A stretch of 64,000 bases of DNA from Arthrospiribacter ruber (GTDB lineage: Bacteria > Bacteroidota > Bacteroidia > Cytophagales > Cyclobacteriaceae). Location: the NCBI RefSeq assembly GCF_019343195.1, contig NZ_RPHB01000001.1:1-64000 (forward strand). The letters are read 5' to 3'. The notes under the pieces are model-generated. The model had not been told where the DNA came from. It saw nothing but the letters and a program-made list of their open reading frames with translations, and searched no databases. Within the stretch, counting starts at the first letter, position 1. Every line of letters starts with the position of its first letter. Made by a program: the position numbers and the translations under genes. Positions 54,614 through 64,000 of the stretch are shown here, one piece after another.

Positions 54614-55447
54614 CTAAGCCAGAATCTTATCAAAAAGGTCTCTCACCTCTTTTTCTACATGGGTTTTATGCCATTTTTTGTTTTCTCTCAGGGTTTGAAG
54701 TAGGTCCAGGTATTTTTTTGAAACCTGCTGTTTTTCTGCCAAAAATCCAGTGAGGTGCTGTAAGAAAAGGTGGTTTTCGTACCAGTTGAGCAGTGATTTT
54801 TGTAGATGACTCATTTTCTCATGGACTTCTGCAATAAAAACAGGATTGAAGCCAGACTCTATACGAAGATTCTCCAAAGCAATGATCACCCTCAACCCTT
54901 CATAGATATCTTTTAGGGCCTTGCTGTCCAACTTATTTTGGTGGTCCAGATTGAAATATTCCAACTCCTCATTGATGATCTGAGTGGTAGCCGTATTGAT
55001 CATGAGAGGTTTCAGTCCTTTGCTGTATTTGTATGCAGCTTCAAAAAGTTCATCCCAGATCAATAAAGGCGCTCTTACAACATGGTCATAGACTTCCGCA
55101 TAAAGGCTGTTTTTTTCACTTAGTAAAGACTTGGTGTATGACTTAAAATCAATTGTGTCCTGGAGCTTTACTTCTTCGACCTTGTTGGTGACCATTTTGA
55201 GGTGCTTGGTTTTTTTCAGTCCCCTGAAAAGGTCTTTGAAAGGGGAGAAAAGTTTGAACTTTAGTCCTGTTTTTTCGAAGTGGATATGGGCCAAGAGGTC
55301 AATATAGATTTCCAAAAAAATCAATCTACTTTCCAATTCGATGGCTTTTTTGCCCTTAAATTGTTTGCTCAGAGCTGCATGGGCGGCTTTTGCTTCTTCA
55401 AATTGCTGCTCAAACAGCCTGAACACAGGAGAAATCTTACCTTGCAT
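54614..55447 (-). CDS. Helical protein of unknown function
   Basis: 277 residues, mostly helical, no signal peptide. Charged helices with regularly spaced Leu (FEQQFEEAKAAHAALSKQF, SRLIFLEIYIDLLAHIHFEK, LENLRIESGFNPVFIAEVHEKMSHLQKSLLNWYENHLFLQHLTGF). I do not recognise a family. It is 3 bases after the Smr gene in the same direction, so likely in the tamB-phr-smr run. It converges on the glycosyltransferase with two bases between stops. Confidence 0.75.
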   Translation of the reverse strand: MQGKISPVFRLFEQQFEEAKAAHAALSKQFKGKKAIELESRLIFLEIYIDLLAHIHFEKTGLKFKLFSPFKDLFRGLKKTKHLKMVTNKVEEVKLQDTIDFKSYTKSLLSEKNSLYAEVYDHVVRAPLLIWDELFEAAYKYSKGLKPLMINTATTQIINEELEYFNLDHQNKLDSKALKDIYEGLRVIIALENLRIESGFNPVFIAEVHEKMSHLQKSLLNWYENHLFLQHLTGFLAEKQQVSKKYLDLLQTLRENKKWHKTHVEKEVRDLFDKILA

Positions 55448-55450
55448 AGA

Positions 55451-56404
55451 TTAGGAAATTCTTACCAATGTAGCACCGTATCCAAACCGGCTTTTTTGTG
55501 TATCCTGAAAGTACTTAATATTTTCCAATTGACTGAGATACTTGTGGATTTCTTTTTTCAAAACTCCATTGCCGATACCATGAATGAAGGTGATTTCGTC
55601 CATACCGGAGGCAATAGCATAATTCAGATTTTTTTCGAAAACCTCCATCTGTAAGCGTAGCATTTCTGAATTGCTCATCAAGTCATGGTCCTTGGTCAAC
55701 TTTTCTATATGTAAATCCACTTCTTTTGGAGGACGGGGGAAATTTGGTGCTACTTTGGCCGCTTCATCGTTCAGTGAGCTGTTCAGTGCTTTGATGTCAA
55801 TGTCCCTGCTGTTTTCCGTAAGCCTAAAAACGTAACCTTTTTTATCCAGAATAGGAGCAGTGCCTTTACTTTTAAAGAAAGTATTGGCTTTGAATTTGAT
55901 TTTTCTTTCAAATGGCTGAGTGGTTTTTTCTATTCTCGAGTTGATGGGGAATAGCTGCACCGAAAGTGGAGGCCATTCTTCAAAGTTTTGGATGGATTTT
56001 TCGGTGATTTTTCTTGTGCTGTTCGAAGGGATTTTTTCTGCCAAAAGGGTCTGGGAATTGCTTCCGTGATGTTCAGCTACTATGCCTACAAAATCCTTTG
56101 CAGTATGGTTGCACAGGTATATGCTGTGGTCCTTGTCATTGAGTGGGATGTAAACCAGATAAATGGCTTCCAGGTTGGTGTCTGTGTTTTTTCCTGACTT
56201 CAATTCTGAAACAGACTCCTTGCTTTCTGAACCTGGATTGAAATAGGTTTTTTCGGTATGGGAAATCAGCACGACTTCATTCTTGAGGGCTGGAATTCTG
56301 AACCCATCTTCTATCTCGATTTCCACCCTGCCTCCGGAAGAAATTTTGGTTATTACTCCTTCTTCATTTCCGTGCAGCAATCTTACTCTGTCTCCTACGT
56401 TCAT
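55451..56404 (-). CDS. DUF2027 - Smr domain protein
   Basis: 317 residues from the ATG at 56404 (TGATG overlap with the photolyase stop). N-terminal DUF2027-type domain (VGDRVRLLHGNEEGVITKI ... DGFRIPALKNEVVLI), central beta region, C-terminal Smr (MutS2-C) domain with KEVDLHIEKL and ITFIHGIGNGVLKKEIHKYL. Smr domains cut or bind nucleic acid (branched DNA or ribosome-bound mRNA in MutS2 relatives). Function in this architecture is unknown. Confidence 0.9.
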   Translation of the reverse strand: MNVGDRVRLLHGNEEGVITKISSGGRVEIEIEDGFRIPALKNEVVLISHTEKTYFNPGSESKESVSELKSGKNTDTNLEAIYLVYIPLNDKDHSIYLCNHTAKDFVGIVAEHHGSNSQTLLAEKIPSNSTRKITEKSIQNFEEWPPLSVQLFPINSRIEKTTQPFERKIKFKANTFFKSKGTAPILDKKGYVFRLTENSRDIDIKALNSSLNDEAAKVAPNFPRPPKEVDLHIEKLTKDHDLMSNSEMLRLQMEVFEKNLNYAIASGMDEITFIHGIGNGVLKKEIHKYLSQLENIKYFQDTQKSRFGYGATLVRIS

Positions 56405-57702
56405 CAATCCAATGCTTTTTTATATGTTTCAAGTGCCCTTTCGCGGGCTGATTTATGTTCTACCATGGGTTTTGGGTACTTATCAGTACCATATTCAGGG
56501 ACCCACTTTTTGATGTATTTCAGTTCTTTATCAAATTTTTCAGTCTGTGATTCGGGATTGAAAACACGGAAATACGGCTGTGCATCTGTACCTGTTCCCG
56601 CTGCCCATTGCCAGCCCCCATTGTTGGAAGACAGCTCAAAATCCAGCAATTTCTTTGCAAAATACGCTTCTCCCCATCTCCAGTCAATTAATAAATGCTT
56701 GGTAAGAAAACTGGCCACGATCATCCTTACCCTATTATGCATGTACCCTGTTTGATTGAGTTCCCTCATCCCTGCATCTACTATGGGATATCCTGTTTTT
56801 CCTTCACACCATTTTTCAAACTCATCTTTCTTATTTCGCCATGGAATCTGATCATATTTTGGTTTGAAAGCTTTATCTACCACTTTGGGATTATGGTATA
56901 AAATCATCATATAAAACTCTCTCCATATCAGTTCGTTGAGGTAAGTTTTATTCAGTTCGTCCGCTTCCAAAGCCAGTTTCCGTATGCTAATGGTCCCAAA
57001 TCTCAAGTGGATCCCTAGTCTGCTTGTGCCGTTTATGGCCGGAAAATTACGGGTTTTGTCGTATTTTCTGATCAAAGGTTTATCAATTTCCAAAGGAGGG
57101 ATCTTGATATCCGTTTTTTCAAACCCCATATCCTCCAGACTTGGTATATCAAATGGTTTGGTTTTAAAAAAGTTTCGTTTCCTTCCATCCAGTGAGACTG
57201 TTTCGATATTGGATTTGTGGAATTTTTCCAACCAAACCTTGCTGTAAGGGGTAAATACTTTATAAAAATCTCCTGAACCGTTCACAATCTCATCTTTTTC
57301 AAAAATCACTTGGTCTTTGAAATCCAAAAACTGAATATCTTTTTCTTTGAGCAGTTTTTTGACTTCTGCATCCCTTTCTTTGGCATAAGGTTCGTAATCC
57401 CTGTTGGTATATACGTTTTGGATATCATATTCCTCCAATAGCTCTTTCCATATTTCAAGTGGCTTGCCGTATTTGACCAAAATACTACTTTCAAAATCCT
57501 TGAGTCCTTTGGAGATTTTCTGGATCTGATCATGGATAAATTCCACCCTTGCATCTTTTTTGTCTTTAAGGTCATCCAGGATGTTTTTGTCGAAAATAAA
57601 AAGTGGAAGGACATTGCTTTCGTTTTCAAATGCATGGTAAAGTCCGGTGTTGTCCTCTAGGCGCAGGTCTCTTCTAAACCAAAATATGCTTATTTTTTCC
57701 AT
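56404..57702 (-). CDS. phrB: Deoxyribodipyrimidine photolyase (CPD, class I)
   Basis: 432 residues. N-terminal antenna (alpha/beta) domain FWFRRDLRLEDNTGLYHAF; FAD-binding domain with LGIHLRFGTISIRKLA, LIWREFYMMILYHNP, GKTGYPIVDAGMRELNQTGYMHNRVRMIVASFL, and LLDFELSSNNGGWQWAAGTGTDAQPYFRVFNP. Repairs UV cyclobutane dimers using blue light. Class I CPD photolyase pattern; a DASH cryptochrome is less likely given WRWGEAYFA with NNGGWQWAAGTGTD. Confidence 0.93.
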   Translation of the reverse strand: MEKISIFWFRRDLRLEDNTGLYHAFENESNVLPLFIFDKNILDDLKDKKDARVEFIHDQIQKISKGLKDFESSILVKYGKPLEIWKELLEEYDIQNVYTNRDYEPYAKERDAEVKKLLKEKDIQFLDFKDQVIFEKDEIVNGSGDFYKVFTPYSKVWLEKFHKSNIETVSLDGRKRNFFKTKPFDIPSLEDMGFEKTDIKIPPLEIDKPLIRKYDKTRNFPAINGTSRLGIHLRFGTISIRKLALEADELNKTYLNELIWREFYMMILYHNPKVVDKAFKPKYDQIPWRNKKDEFEKWCEGKTGYPIVDAGMRELNQTGYMHNRVRMIVASFLTKHLLIDWRWGEAYFAKKLLDFELSSNNGGWQWAAGTGTDAQPYFRVFNPESQTEKFDKELKYIKKWVPEYGTDKYPKPMVEHKSARERALETYKKALD

Positions 57703-57753
57703 TTGTTAAATTGCGTAGGTATAGGTTTAGAATTTATTGGGAGGAAAAATGTT

Positions 57754-60700
57754 TTATTCCTCCTCTTCTTTTCTGATTTTCTTCGGCTGGTCAATGATTT
57801 CAATCTGCTCAGAATCCATCCTTCTCTCCAGATCCTGAAGCTGTATGGGTTTCCAGTTTTCTGAATCCTCAAAATCATACCTTAGAAAATCATCAATGTC
57901 ATTTATCCTAAGCTTTTCTCTTTCTTTGGACCGCAATTTACTTAGGAGTTCGGAGAAGGAGTTGAAGGAAAGGTTTTGCGATACCGAGACACCGTATGTA
58001 GCCACATTAGGAGCGATGGATAATGAAGTGAAAGTATTAAAATTATTCCTGTTGTAAATCCTCATTCTGTACCTTCCGTCTTCGGTGAGCAGGTATTCTG
58101 CCTGCCAGTCACCGGCAATGCTGTTTAGGTCTGCATTTCCTTGCAGGTCCGTAAATCCTCCGTCTCTAGATACCCTCAAGCGCCCATCCAAAAATGTGTA
58201 GGCCACTCTTAGCTGGAATGTCTCCAAAGCTGACTGGTCGAGATTGGCCACGTCTATGTCCACTTCCAGGTTTTGATCCACCTGAGCGATAAAGCTGTTG
58301 AGCTGAGAGGAAAGCAGCTGGCTCAAATTTGATGTGGCTATGTTGCTCACACCCGTAAACTGTCCTTCCGGAGAAAGGGATCTCATCATGATGACGGAGA
58401 ACACCTGTCTATTTTTTTCCTGCTCATCGTTGGCTATTCTGTTTTGGAAGGCAGAAATGTACGTCTGTATGTTTCCTTCCGAAGGAAACTCAGCAAAGTC
58501 AAAATTGAAAGCGATGTCAGGAGAAAGCAGGTTGCCCTTGAGGGTCATGATTACCCGAAGGGGCCATCTTCTCCGCATGTTTGGGTCTTCCAGTCCTTGG
58601 TTTTGTACATTTTGTAGGTTCTGTAGGGAGACACTTTCCTGATAATATGCCTTTAGGTCCATTACCCCTTCATAGGGATCGCCAAACCATGAGATCCTGC
58701 CTCCGGGCTCTACTATAAATTCTCTTCGGATGACATTATATAAAGAGAAATTGTACCTCGCCTCAGTGATTTCATAGTTGCCCTGCATAGAAAAATTTCC
58801 CTGGGTGTCGATATTCATGGTAAGTACACCTCTCCCTCTTCCTTGAATGTTTTCTCCGGTTCTTGGATCAATCTGGATTTCAGTGTAGGCATCAGGCGTA
58901 ATGTCCAGGATAAAATTCATCCGTACATTGTTGATAGCCAATTTTTCTACTGATTCCTCAAATACTCTGGTCTGGGTAGTATCGCGCACATTGATGATAT
59001 TGATGAAATCTTCCTGTGCCTGTACATTCGATGTGCCAAATGGGATAAATATCCTGGTATTGGGCTGGGAGGTTGCTCTTGCATTGATGTCAAGGTTATT
59101 TGCAGCCCCTAGGATGTTGAGGGTGCCGGAGACATTGGCAGTTCCGTAAAAGAGGTCGTTGTCTCGGATAGATGTGTTCAGCACCTGGAAGTTTTCCATT
59201 GTAGACGAAATGTCCAATACAAAATCTCTGAAATAGTCATGGGAAATTCCACCTCTCATTCTGGCCCTGTTTCCATTGACATCTCTCAATACGATTTCCC
59301 TAAAACTGATTTCATTAGGTTCAAATACCAAGTTGCCGTCAATGGTGTACAGGGTATTCAGGTAATTGATTCTCAATCGCCCATCATCAATTCTTCCGGT
59401 TCCATTTACTTCAGGAAAGGTTAAAGTTCCTCCGATTCCCAGTTCACCCGTAACGGTACCTCCCATTCTTGTGACATAGTCCTCCAAAAATGGTTCTAAT
59501 ACAGAAATATTGGCCTGTTGTAATTTTGCTGTCAGGTCCAGTTCCTGGTCCTTACTGCCCAGTGAGCCTTCCAGAGAGATGACTTTTTCTCCTAAGCGGT
59601 AATTGTTCAGCTCCACATTGATCAGCCCATCGGAAAAATAGGTCCCTGCTTCTAGGTCTCCGATCAGGAAGTTGTTGATATAAAAGTCTTCCACTCCCAA
59701 TTGTCCGTTGATAGCTATTGCCTCAAAGAGATTGCTAATGGCAAATTGCCCATTGGCAGTCCCTTCGAATTCCTTTATAGAAAGAGTGTTGAAAAAATCA
59801 AGATTTAGGTTGTTGATTTCCAGTCCTAAAACATCATTTGGGTCAGTTGAGATATTTCCATTAAGAGCGATGTACTGATTGTCATTGAAGAGCTTTAGGT
59901 TGTCAAAAAGAAAATTGTTGTCAGTGATGTATATACTGTTTTCCGGGTCAAAATTCCATACTTTATCTATGATCTTTAGTTCGGAAGGTTCAAAGACTAC
60001 AGTGGTAAGATCCGGATAAATGGTGATTTCATTTTGAATGCGAATGTAGCTCCCGGTACTCAATTGATCCTGTCTATAAGTGATGTCAATATTATTTACA
60101 TCCCAGATGGCTTCCATTTCCAGGTTGTTGAAGGTAAGGCCGGAACTAAGGTCTTGCTGTCTGGAAAAAATGTAAAATGACGCAAGTACCTCATCACTTC
60201 GGGTAAGCTTGGAGGTATTGAAGTCCAGGCTAGTATCGAAAAGGAAGCTTCCATTGTAATAAATGCTGTCGATGCTGCTGTAAAAATTGAGGATAGTATT
60301 GTCCGGAGTCTGATAAAAGGAGCCTTCTACCAGCGTGTTTTTGGAAATCGATGCTTTAGGTTCAAAGAGGTTGATAATGGGGTTGATGTCTATGAAATTA
60401 AGGTCGATGTCAATACTATAGGGGTTGTGGAGTCCTACTTGACTGACATTTACCCCGCTTTCAGAATTGGTAAGTATGGCCAGGTACTCTTTACTTAAGG
60501 TAGCCACATCAGCTATCAGTTCCTCAATTTTAAAAACCCCCGAAATCCCTGCTACCAACAGGTCTGAATTGAGTGAAATTACTCTAAAATCATCCGTGAA
60601 AAGAGACTGAAAAAAGAAGTTGTCCACTTGGAGGTTTCGACCTTCAAGACTTACTTCTATATCGCTAAACCTGGCAATACCTTCGATATCGTCAAGAGTG

Positions 60701-62373
60701 ACTCCCTTGGTATCCATATCCACATTGCCACTGATGAAAAGGTCCCTTTCTACCAGTTTTAAGTCACGCAAGAATGCTGTATCCAGTTCCACATTCAGTC
60801 TAATGGAGTCCTTACCTTCTCTCAGGTCCAACACACCTTCGGCTTCTCCTTTAAGGTGGGGGTCATTGACTTTGAGACTGCCCCTGAAGAGGTCCAGACC
60901 ATAGGTGGCATCTGTGCGGATGTTGGCATAATTATAGCCTAAAACCCCGATTTTCTTTATCTCAGCATCTACTTCCAGGAGGGCCGTTTCTACAGTCAAG
61001 CCTGTCCCCCTTACTCTTCCTGTCATGGATACTTTCTGAAAGCGTTCGCGATCTTCCAGCAAAATTCCAAGATCCAGATTGTCCAGCTCCAATCTGCCGG
61101 AATAGGTGGGGCGGTTGTTTTCTGATCTGTAACTCAATCTTCCGGATAAATTCCCAATACCAGTTCGGAACCTTCCATTGAAAGTGAAAAAATGCAGGTA
61201 ACCTGAAAAATCTGTGTCGAATCTGATGTCTCTGAACTTATTAATTTCCCTTTGGGCTTCAACAGAAATATATGGACTGAGATCGGAGGAGTTCAAGACA
61301 GAATTCATCAACGACATTTCAAAGAAGGTATTGCTGACATCAGGAAGTCCATCGATTTTAAATTTACCGAACAAAGCACTTCTTTGACCAAAACGGATGA
61401 GCAATTGGTCAGAAACGAGGTTGGCTACGGTTCCGCTGATTTCTCCGCTAAGAAAAATCCTGTCTTCCACCTGTGGAAGCTGATCTGTAAAGTAATTAAG
61501 GTCCTGAATGTCCAATACAGCTTCGTCCAATCTGGCTACAATCTGAACCTCCTGATTGAAATTGGATAGGGCCTGGCTGGATGCGTATTCAAACCTGAGG
61601 TAGTCCTTTATCTCTGTCCTATTGGACCTGAGGTAAAGGTTGTCAAACTCCATAAAGGTAGGAGCATAGGTGAAATCTGTTTTCAATTGTTGAAAGACCA
61701 TTCCTGAGTTGCTTTCTTCGCCTCTGAGGTAGTTTACTTTCATGCCTAGCTGTGGCCCATCTGTGTAGAAATCATCTGCATCAGCGATGAGGTTTCTAAA
61801 CCTGAGGTTGTTGTAATCAAATCCCGCAGTGACGGGTACAGCACTGTAATTCAGGATGTCAAGGGAAGTCTCGTGAAAATAGATGTTGTTGATGGCGAAC
61901 TTCCCGGAAGGTTTGTCGGGATCTTTTGTGCCGGGAAGAAGTGCATTCAGTCGCGAAAAAAATTCTGATATATTGAGTAGCTCTTCGTTTTCGTGAAAAA
62001 TAAGCCGCACATTGCCCCTTTCCATTTTTATCTGGTCCAGGGAAGGTTTTTCTCTGTCTAAAAGTCCTCTGATGGAAAAGTCAATATAGACCTCCTCCAA
62101 GTTGACCATAAGACTATCCTTTTGGTCATAGATGATGACATCATTAAGGCTTACAGCATCCCACCACCTGATTTGGACTTTTGAAATGTTGGTTTTGAAA
62201 CCTGTATTTTCTGTGATGTAGTTGGTAAGGATTCTGGATACCTTGGTCTGGAAGTAAGGGATCTGCAGGAGAGTTGCCACCAAAAATAAACCCAGAACAA
62301 GGAAAAGTACTAGCCTGAAGATCAGCCTTAAGGCTTTCAGTATTTTTTCCGTAACTTTCGGGTTCTTTTCCAA
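57754..62373 (-). CDS. tamB: TamB/DUF490-type envelope assembly protein
   Basis: 1539 residues, starting at TTG (no in-frame ATG for 87 codons; TAA upstream). One N-terminal membrane helix (LIFRLVLFLVLGLFLVATLLQIPYFQTKV), a long beta-rich AsmA-like body, and the C-terminal DUF490 region (GGRISWFGDPYEGVMDLKAYYQESV, then DEQEKNRQVFSVIMMRSLSPEG and LSQLLSSQLNSFI, VDIDVAN). Bridges inner membrane and BAM/TamA or carries phospholipids. The start is 13 bases from the divergent tsaD start, so its promoter lies within tsaD. Confidence 0.93.
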   Translation of the reverse strand: MEKNPKVTEKILKALRLIFRLVLFLVLGLFLVATLLQIPYFQTKVSRILTNYITENTGFKTNISKVQIRWWDAVSLNDVIIYDQKDSLMVNLEEVYIDFSIRGLLDREKPSLDQIKMERGNVRLIFHENEELLNISEFFSRLNALLPGTKDPDKPSGKFAINNIYFHETSLDILNYSAVPVTAGFDYNNLRFRNLIADADDFYTDGPQLGMKVNYLRGEESNSGMVFQQLKTDFTYAPTFMEFDNLYLRSNRTEIKDYLRFEYASSQALSNFNQEVQIVARLDEAVLDIQDLNYFTDQLPQVEDRIFLSGEISGTVANLVSDQLLIRFGQRSALFGKFKIDGLPDVSNTFFEMSLMNSVLNSSDLSPYISVEAQREINKFRDIRFDTDFSGYLHFFTFNGRFRTGIGNLSGRLSYRSENNRPTYSGRLELDNLDLGILLEDRERFQKVSMTGRVRGTGLTVETALLEVDAEIKKIGVLGYNYANIRTDATYGLDLFRGSLKVNDPHLKGEAEGVLDLREGKDSIRLNVELDTAFLRDLKLVERDLFISGNVDMDTKGVTLDDIEGIARFSDIEVSLEGRNLQVDNFFFQSLFTDDFRVISLNSDLLVAGISGVFKIEELIADVATLSKEYLAILTNSESGVNVSQVGLHNPYSIDIDLNFIDINPIINLFEPKASISKNTLVEGSFYQTPDNTILNFYSSIDSIYYNGSFLFDTSLDFNTSKLTRSDEVLASFYIFSRQQDLSSGLTFNNLEMEAIWDVNNIDITYRQDQLSTGSYIRIQNEITIYPDLTTVVFEPSELKIIDKVWNFDPENSIYITDNNFLFDNLKLFNDNQYIALNGNISTDPNDVLGLEINNLNLDFFNTLSIKEFEGTANGQFAISNLFEAIAINGQLGVEDFYINNFLIGDLEAGTYFSDGLINVELNNYRLGEKVISLEGSLGSKDQELDLTAKLQQANISVLEPFLEDYVTRMGGTVTGELGIGGTLTFPEVNGTGRIDDGRLRINYLNTLYTIDGNLVFEPNEISFREIVLRDVNGNRARMRGGISHDYFRDFVLDISSTMENFQVLNTSIRDNDLFYGTANVSGTLNILGAANNLDINARATSQPNTRIFIPFGTSNVQAQEDFINIINVRDTTQTRVFEESVEKLAINNVRMNFILDITPDAYTEIQIDPRTGENIQGRGRGVLTMNIDTQGNFSMQGNYEITEARYNFSLYNVIRREFIVEPGGRISWFGDPYEGVMDLKAYYQESVSLQNLQNVQNQGLEDPNMRRRWPLRVIMTLKGNLLSPDIAFNFDFAEFPSEGNIQTYISAFQNRIANDEQEKNRQVFSVIMMRSLSPEGQFTGVSNIATSNLSQLLSSQLNSFIAQVDQNLEVDIDVANLDQSALETFQLRVAYTFLDGRLRVSRDGGFTDLQGNADLNSIAGDWQAEYLLTEDGRYRMRIYNRNNFNTFTSLSIAPNVATYGVSVSQNLSFNSFSELLSKLRSKEREKLRINDIDDFLRYDFEDSENWKPIQLQDLERRMDSEQIEIIDQPKKIRKEEEE

Positions 62374-62386
62374 GGATTAATCTGCA

Positions 62387-63391
62387 ATGAAAATCAATAT
62401 TCTGGCCATAGAATCATCATGTGATGAAACGTCCGCAGCGGTAATTTCTGATGGCAAAATACTTAATAATATTATCGCTACGCAATCCGTACACGAAAAT
62501 TATGGAGGTGTAGTTCCTGAATTGGCCTCCAGAGCCCATCAGCAACATTTGATTCCGGTAGTCCATGAGGCCATCGCTACTTCAGGGATTACCAAGGAGG
62601 AGCTTTCGGCGGTGGCATTTACCAAAGGGCCTGGGCTCATGGGATCATTACTCGTCGGGGTGTCTTTTGCCAAGTCCTTTGCTTATGCATTGGATGTACC
62701 CCTGATTGATGTGAATCATATGCAGGCACATATTTTGGCTCATTTTATAGATGACCCAAAGCCAACTTTCCCTTTTATCTGCCTGACGGTGTCCGGTGGA
62801 CATACCCAGCTGGTACTGGTCAAAGATCATTTGGATATGGAGGTAATAGGGGAAACCTTGGATGATGCAGTAGGGGAAGCTTTCGATAAAACAGCCAAAT
62901 TGCTTGGACTGCCTTACCCAGGAGGACCTTTGATGGACAAATACGCCAAGTTGGGTAACCCTAATGCATTCCAGTTCCCTATTTCTGATATGCCTGGATT
63001 GAGTTATTCATTCTCAGGAATCAAAACAGCCGTTTTGTATTTCCTGAGAGATCAGCTGAAGTCCAACCCAAATTTCATTGATGAAAATCTACATGATCTT
63101 TGCTCATCCGTTCAATATACCCTGATCAAAATGCTGGTTCAGAAATTAAAAAAAGCAGTCAGCTTACATAAAATCAGGCAGGTAGCCATTGCTGGGGGAG
63201 TGTCTGCTAACTCAGGGCTGAGGGCTGAACTGGAACAATTGTCCAAAAAACATGGTTGGAAAGTGTTCATACCTAAATTCGAATACTGTACTGACAATGC
63301 CGCAATGATTGCCATGGCAGCACACTACAAGTATCTCAAAGGGGAGTTTTGTGATCTAGATGTGGTACCTGAGGCAAGGATGAAGATTTAG
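62387..63391 (+). CDS. tsaD: tRNA N6-threonylcarbamoyltransferase, TsaD subunit
   Basis: 334 residues. Makes t6A at position 37 of ANN-decoding tRNAs with TsaB, TsaC and TsaE. Seen: ILAIESSCDETSAAVI, VPELASRAHQQHL (metal His), NHMQAHILAHF (metal His pair), TVSGGHTQLVLV, GEAFDKTAKLLGLPYPGGP and TDNAAMIA. Length normal. Confidence 0.97.
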   Translation: MKINILAIESSCDETSAAVISDGKILNNIIATQSVHENYGGVVPELASRAHQQHLIPVVHEAIATSGITKEELSAVAFTKGPGLMGSLLVGVSFAKSFAYALDVPLIDVNHMQAHILAHFIDDPKPTFPFICLTVSGGHTQLVLVKDHLDMEVIGETLDDAVGEAFDKTAKLLGLPYPGGPLMDKYAKLGNPNAFQFPISDMPGLSYSFSGIKTAVLYFLRDQLKSNPNFIDENLHDLCSSVQYTLIKMLVQKLKKAVSLHKIRQVAIAGGVSANSGLRAELEQLSKKHGWKVFIPKFEYCTDNAAMIAMAAHYKYLKGEFCDLDVVPEARMKI

Positions 63392-64000
63392 AGGGAAGGA
63401 GTGGGAAGGAGGAAGGATGAGGGATGAAGGATGAGGGAGGAGTTAGGGAGTGAGTAGTGAAGAGTGAGAAGTGGAGAGTGAGGAGTGAATAGTGAGGAGT
63501 TTAAAGCCTTTAAGGGCGTAGATATAATAGCCCGGGGTTTTAACCCTGGGTTTTGGAAATGAAGGTCGTTTGTTGTTTTTGGCCGAGGGATGGTCAATGA
63601 TGGAGAATAGTTTTCGCCAAAAACAGGGAAGGTTTGGAAAGGATGAGGGATGAAGGAGGAAGGATGAAGGAGGAGGGATGAAGCCTGTCCGACTGGTCAT
63701 CCAAGCGGAGATGAAGGGGTGGAAGGGAAGGATGAAGGATGAAGGATGAACTAAGGTAGTGAGTAGTGAAGAGTGAGGAGTTTAAAGTCCAGTATGGGCA
63801 TAGATTTAATAGCCCGGGGTTTCAACCCTGAGTTTTGAAATTGGATGTTGTTTTTGGCCGAGGGATGGTCAATGGTGAAGAATGGTTTTCGCCAAAAACA
63901 GGGAAGGTTTGGAAAGGATGAGGGATGAAGGATGAACTAAGGTAGTGAGAAGTGGAGAGTGAATAGTGAATAACGAGTAGTGAAACTTTGGTTTAATCTA
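63392..64000. repeat. Repeat block: short GA-rich repeats and a duplicated two-hairpin unit
   Basis: No gene. Runs of GGATGAA/GGATGAG and of AGTGAGTAGTGAAGAGTG-type words surround a ~165-base unit present twice: 63491-63659 and 63772-63934. Each unit holds hairpin 1, AGCCCGGGGTTT..AACCCTG(G), and hairpin 2, TGTTTTTGGC ... GCCAAAAACA with a ~35-base loop, then AGGGAAGGTTTGGAAAGGATGAGG. Between the copies is GCCTGTCCGACTGGTCATCC, with wording like the palindromes in intron A. The two copies differ at scattered positions, so the duplication is not recent. Confidence 0.7.

Noticed and set aside
63388-63700. Minus-strand frames of 69 and 85 codons rich in Ser, Leu, Pro and Thr
   Set aside because: They are translations of the GA-rich short repeats, with no signal or start support.

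Overview
The window looks like a piece of chromosome from a Bacteroidota bacterium of the order Cytophagales, most likely family Cyclobacteriaceae (inference). The reasons are: promoters of the TTTG / TAnnTTTG type, a FecA-type TonB receptor with an N-terminal carboxypeptidase-regulatory domain, many small lipoproteins, the DUF177-rpmF / fabH-efp-accB-accC block, WG-repeat and DUF2027-Smr proteins, and an AddAB-type nuclease pair. No rRNA or tRNA gene and no CRISPR array was seen. The RNase P RNA gene (rnpB) is present.

Layout. 1-4.0 kb: a lipoprotein, a LuxE-type acyl-protein synthetase relative, a 39-residue lipoprotein, a response regulator with a sigma-54 AAA+ domain but no DNA-binding domain, and rnpB. 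4.0-7.8 kb: a FecA-like TonB receptor behind two candidate metal-repressor boxes, a DUF4442 hotdog protein and a DUF3109 protein. 7.8-24 kb: an amino-sugar/glycan region with a NagX-like membrane acyltransferase, a subtilase, a cyclase-TPR protein, a GH20 hexosaminidase, a SIS-domain protein, and three genes of the 'planctomycete cytochrome' type (PSD1-DUF1549-DUF1553, DUF1501, membrane cytochrome c). 24-28.8 kb: fatty-acid and translation genes (accC, accB, efp, fabH, rpmF, DUF177).

28.9-34.1 kb is the most unusual part. I read it as a decayed integron cassette array. It has three attC-like sites with complementary arms, a fourth recombination-like site, and the last ~52 codons of a tyrosine recombinase at its right edge. 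The cassettes, all on the minus strand, are two toxin-antitoxin modules and a DUF262 + HEPN pair that resembles a phage-defence system. Two ORF-less group II introns sit inside two of the attC sites in the opposite orientation. Removing each intron with ends GTGTGCCC...CTCGAT restores the attC core box. Both toxin genes carry N-terminal inactivating mutations while both antitoxins are intact. One intron has been riddled with about six short GC-rich palindromes absent from its sister copy, two of them in the catalytic domain V.

34.1-64 kb returns to ordinary chromosome: a DUF6992-like protein, the AddA/AddB pair, a YCII protein with a truncated duplicate, a WG-repeat protein, hemA, a ComEA-like HhH protein, a YtcJ-like amidohydrolase, a PD-(D/E)XK protein, a Crp/Fnr regulator, a rhodanese, a tightly coupled redox operon (DUF547, FAD oxidoreductase, polyferredoxin, family 2 glycosyltransferase), and a minus-strand run tamB - photolyase - Smr - unknown. 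tsaD diverges from tamB. The last 600 bases are a repeat block with a duplicated two-hairpin unit.
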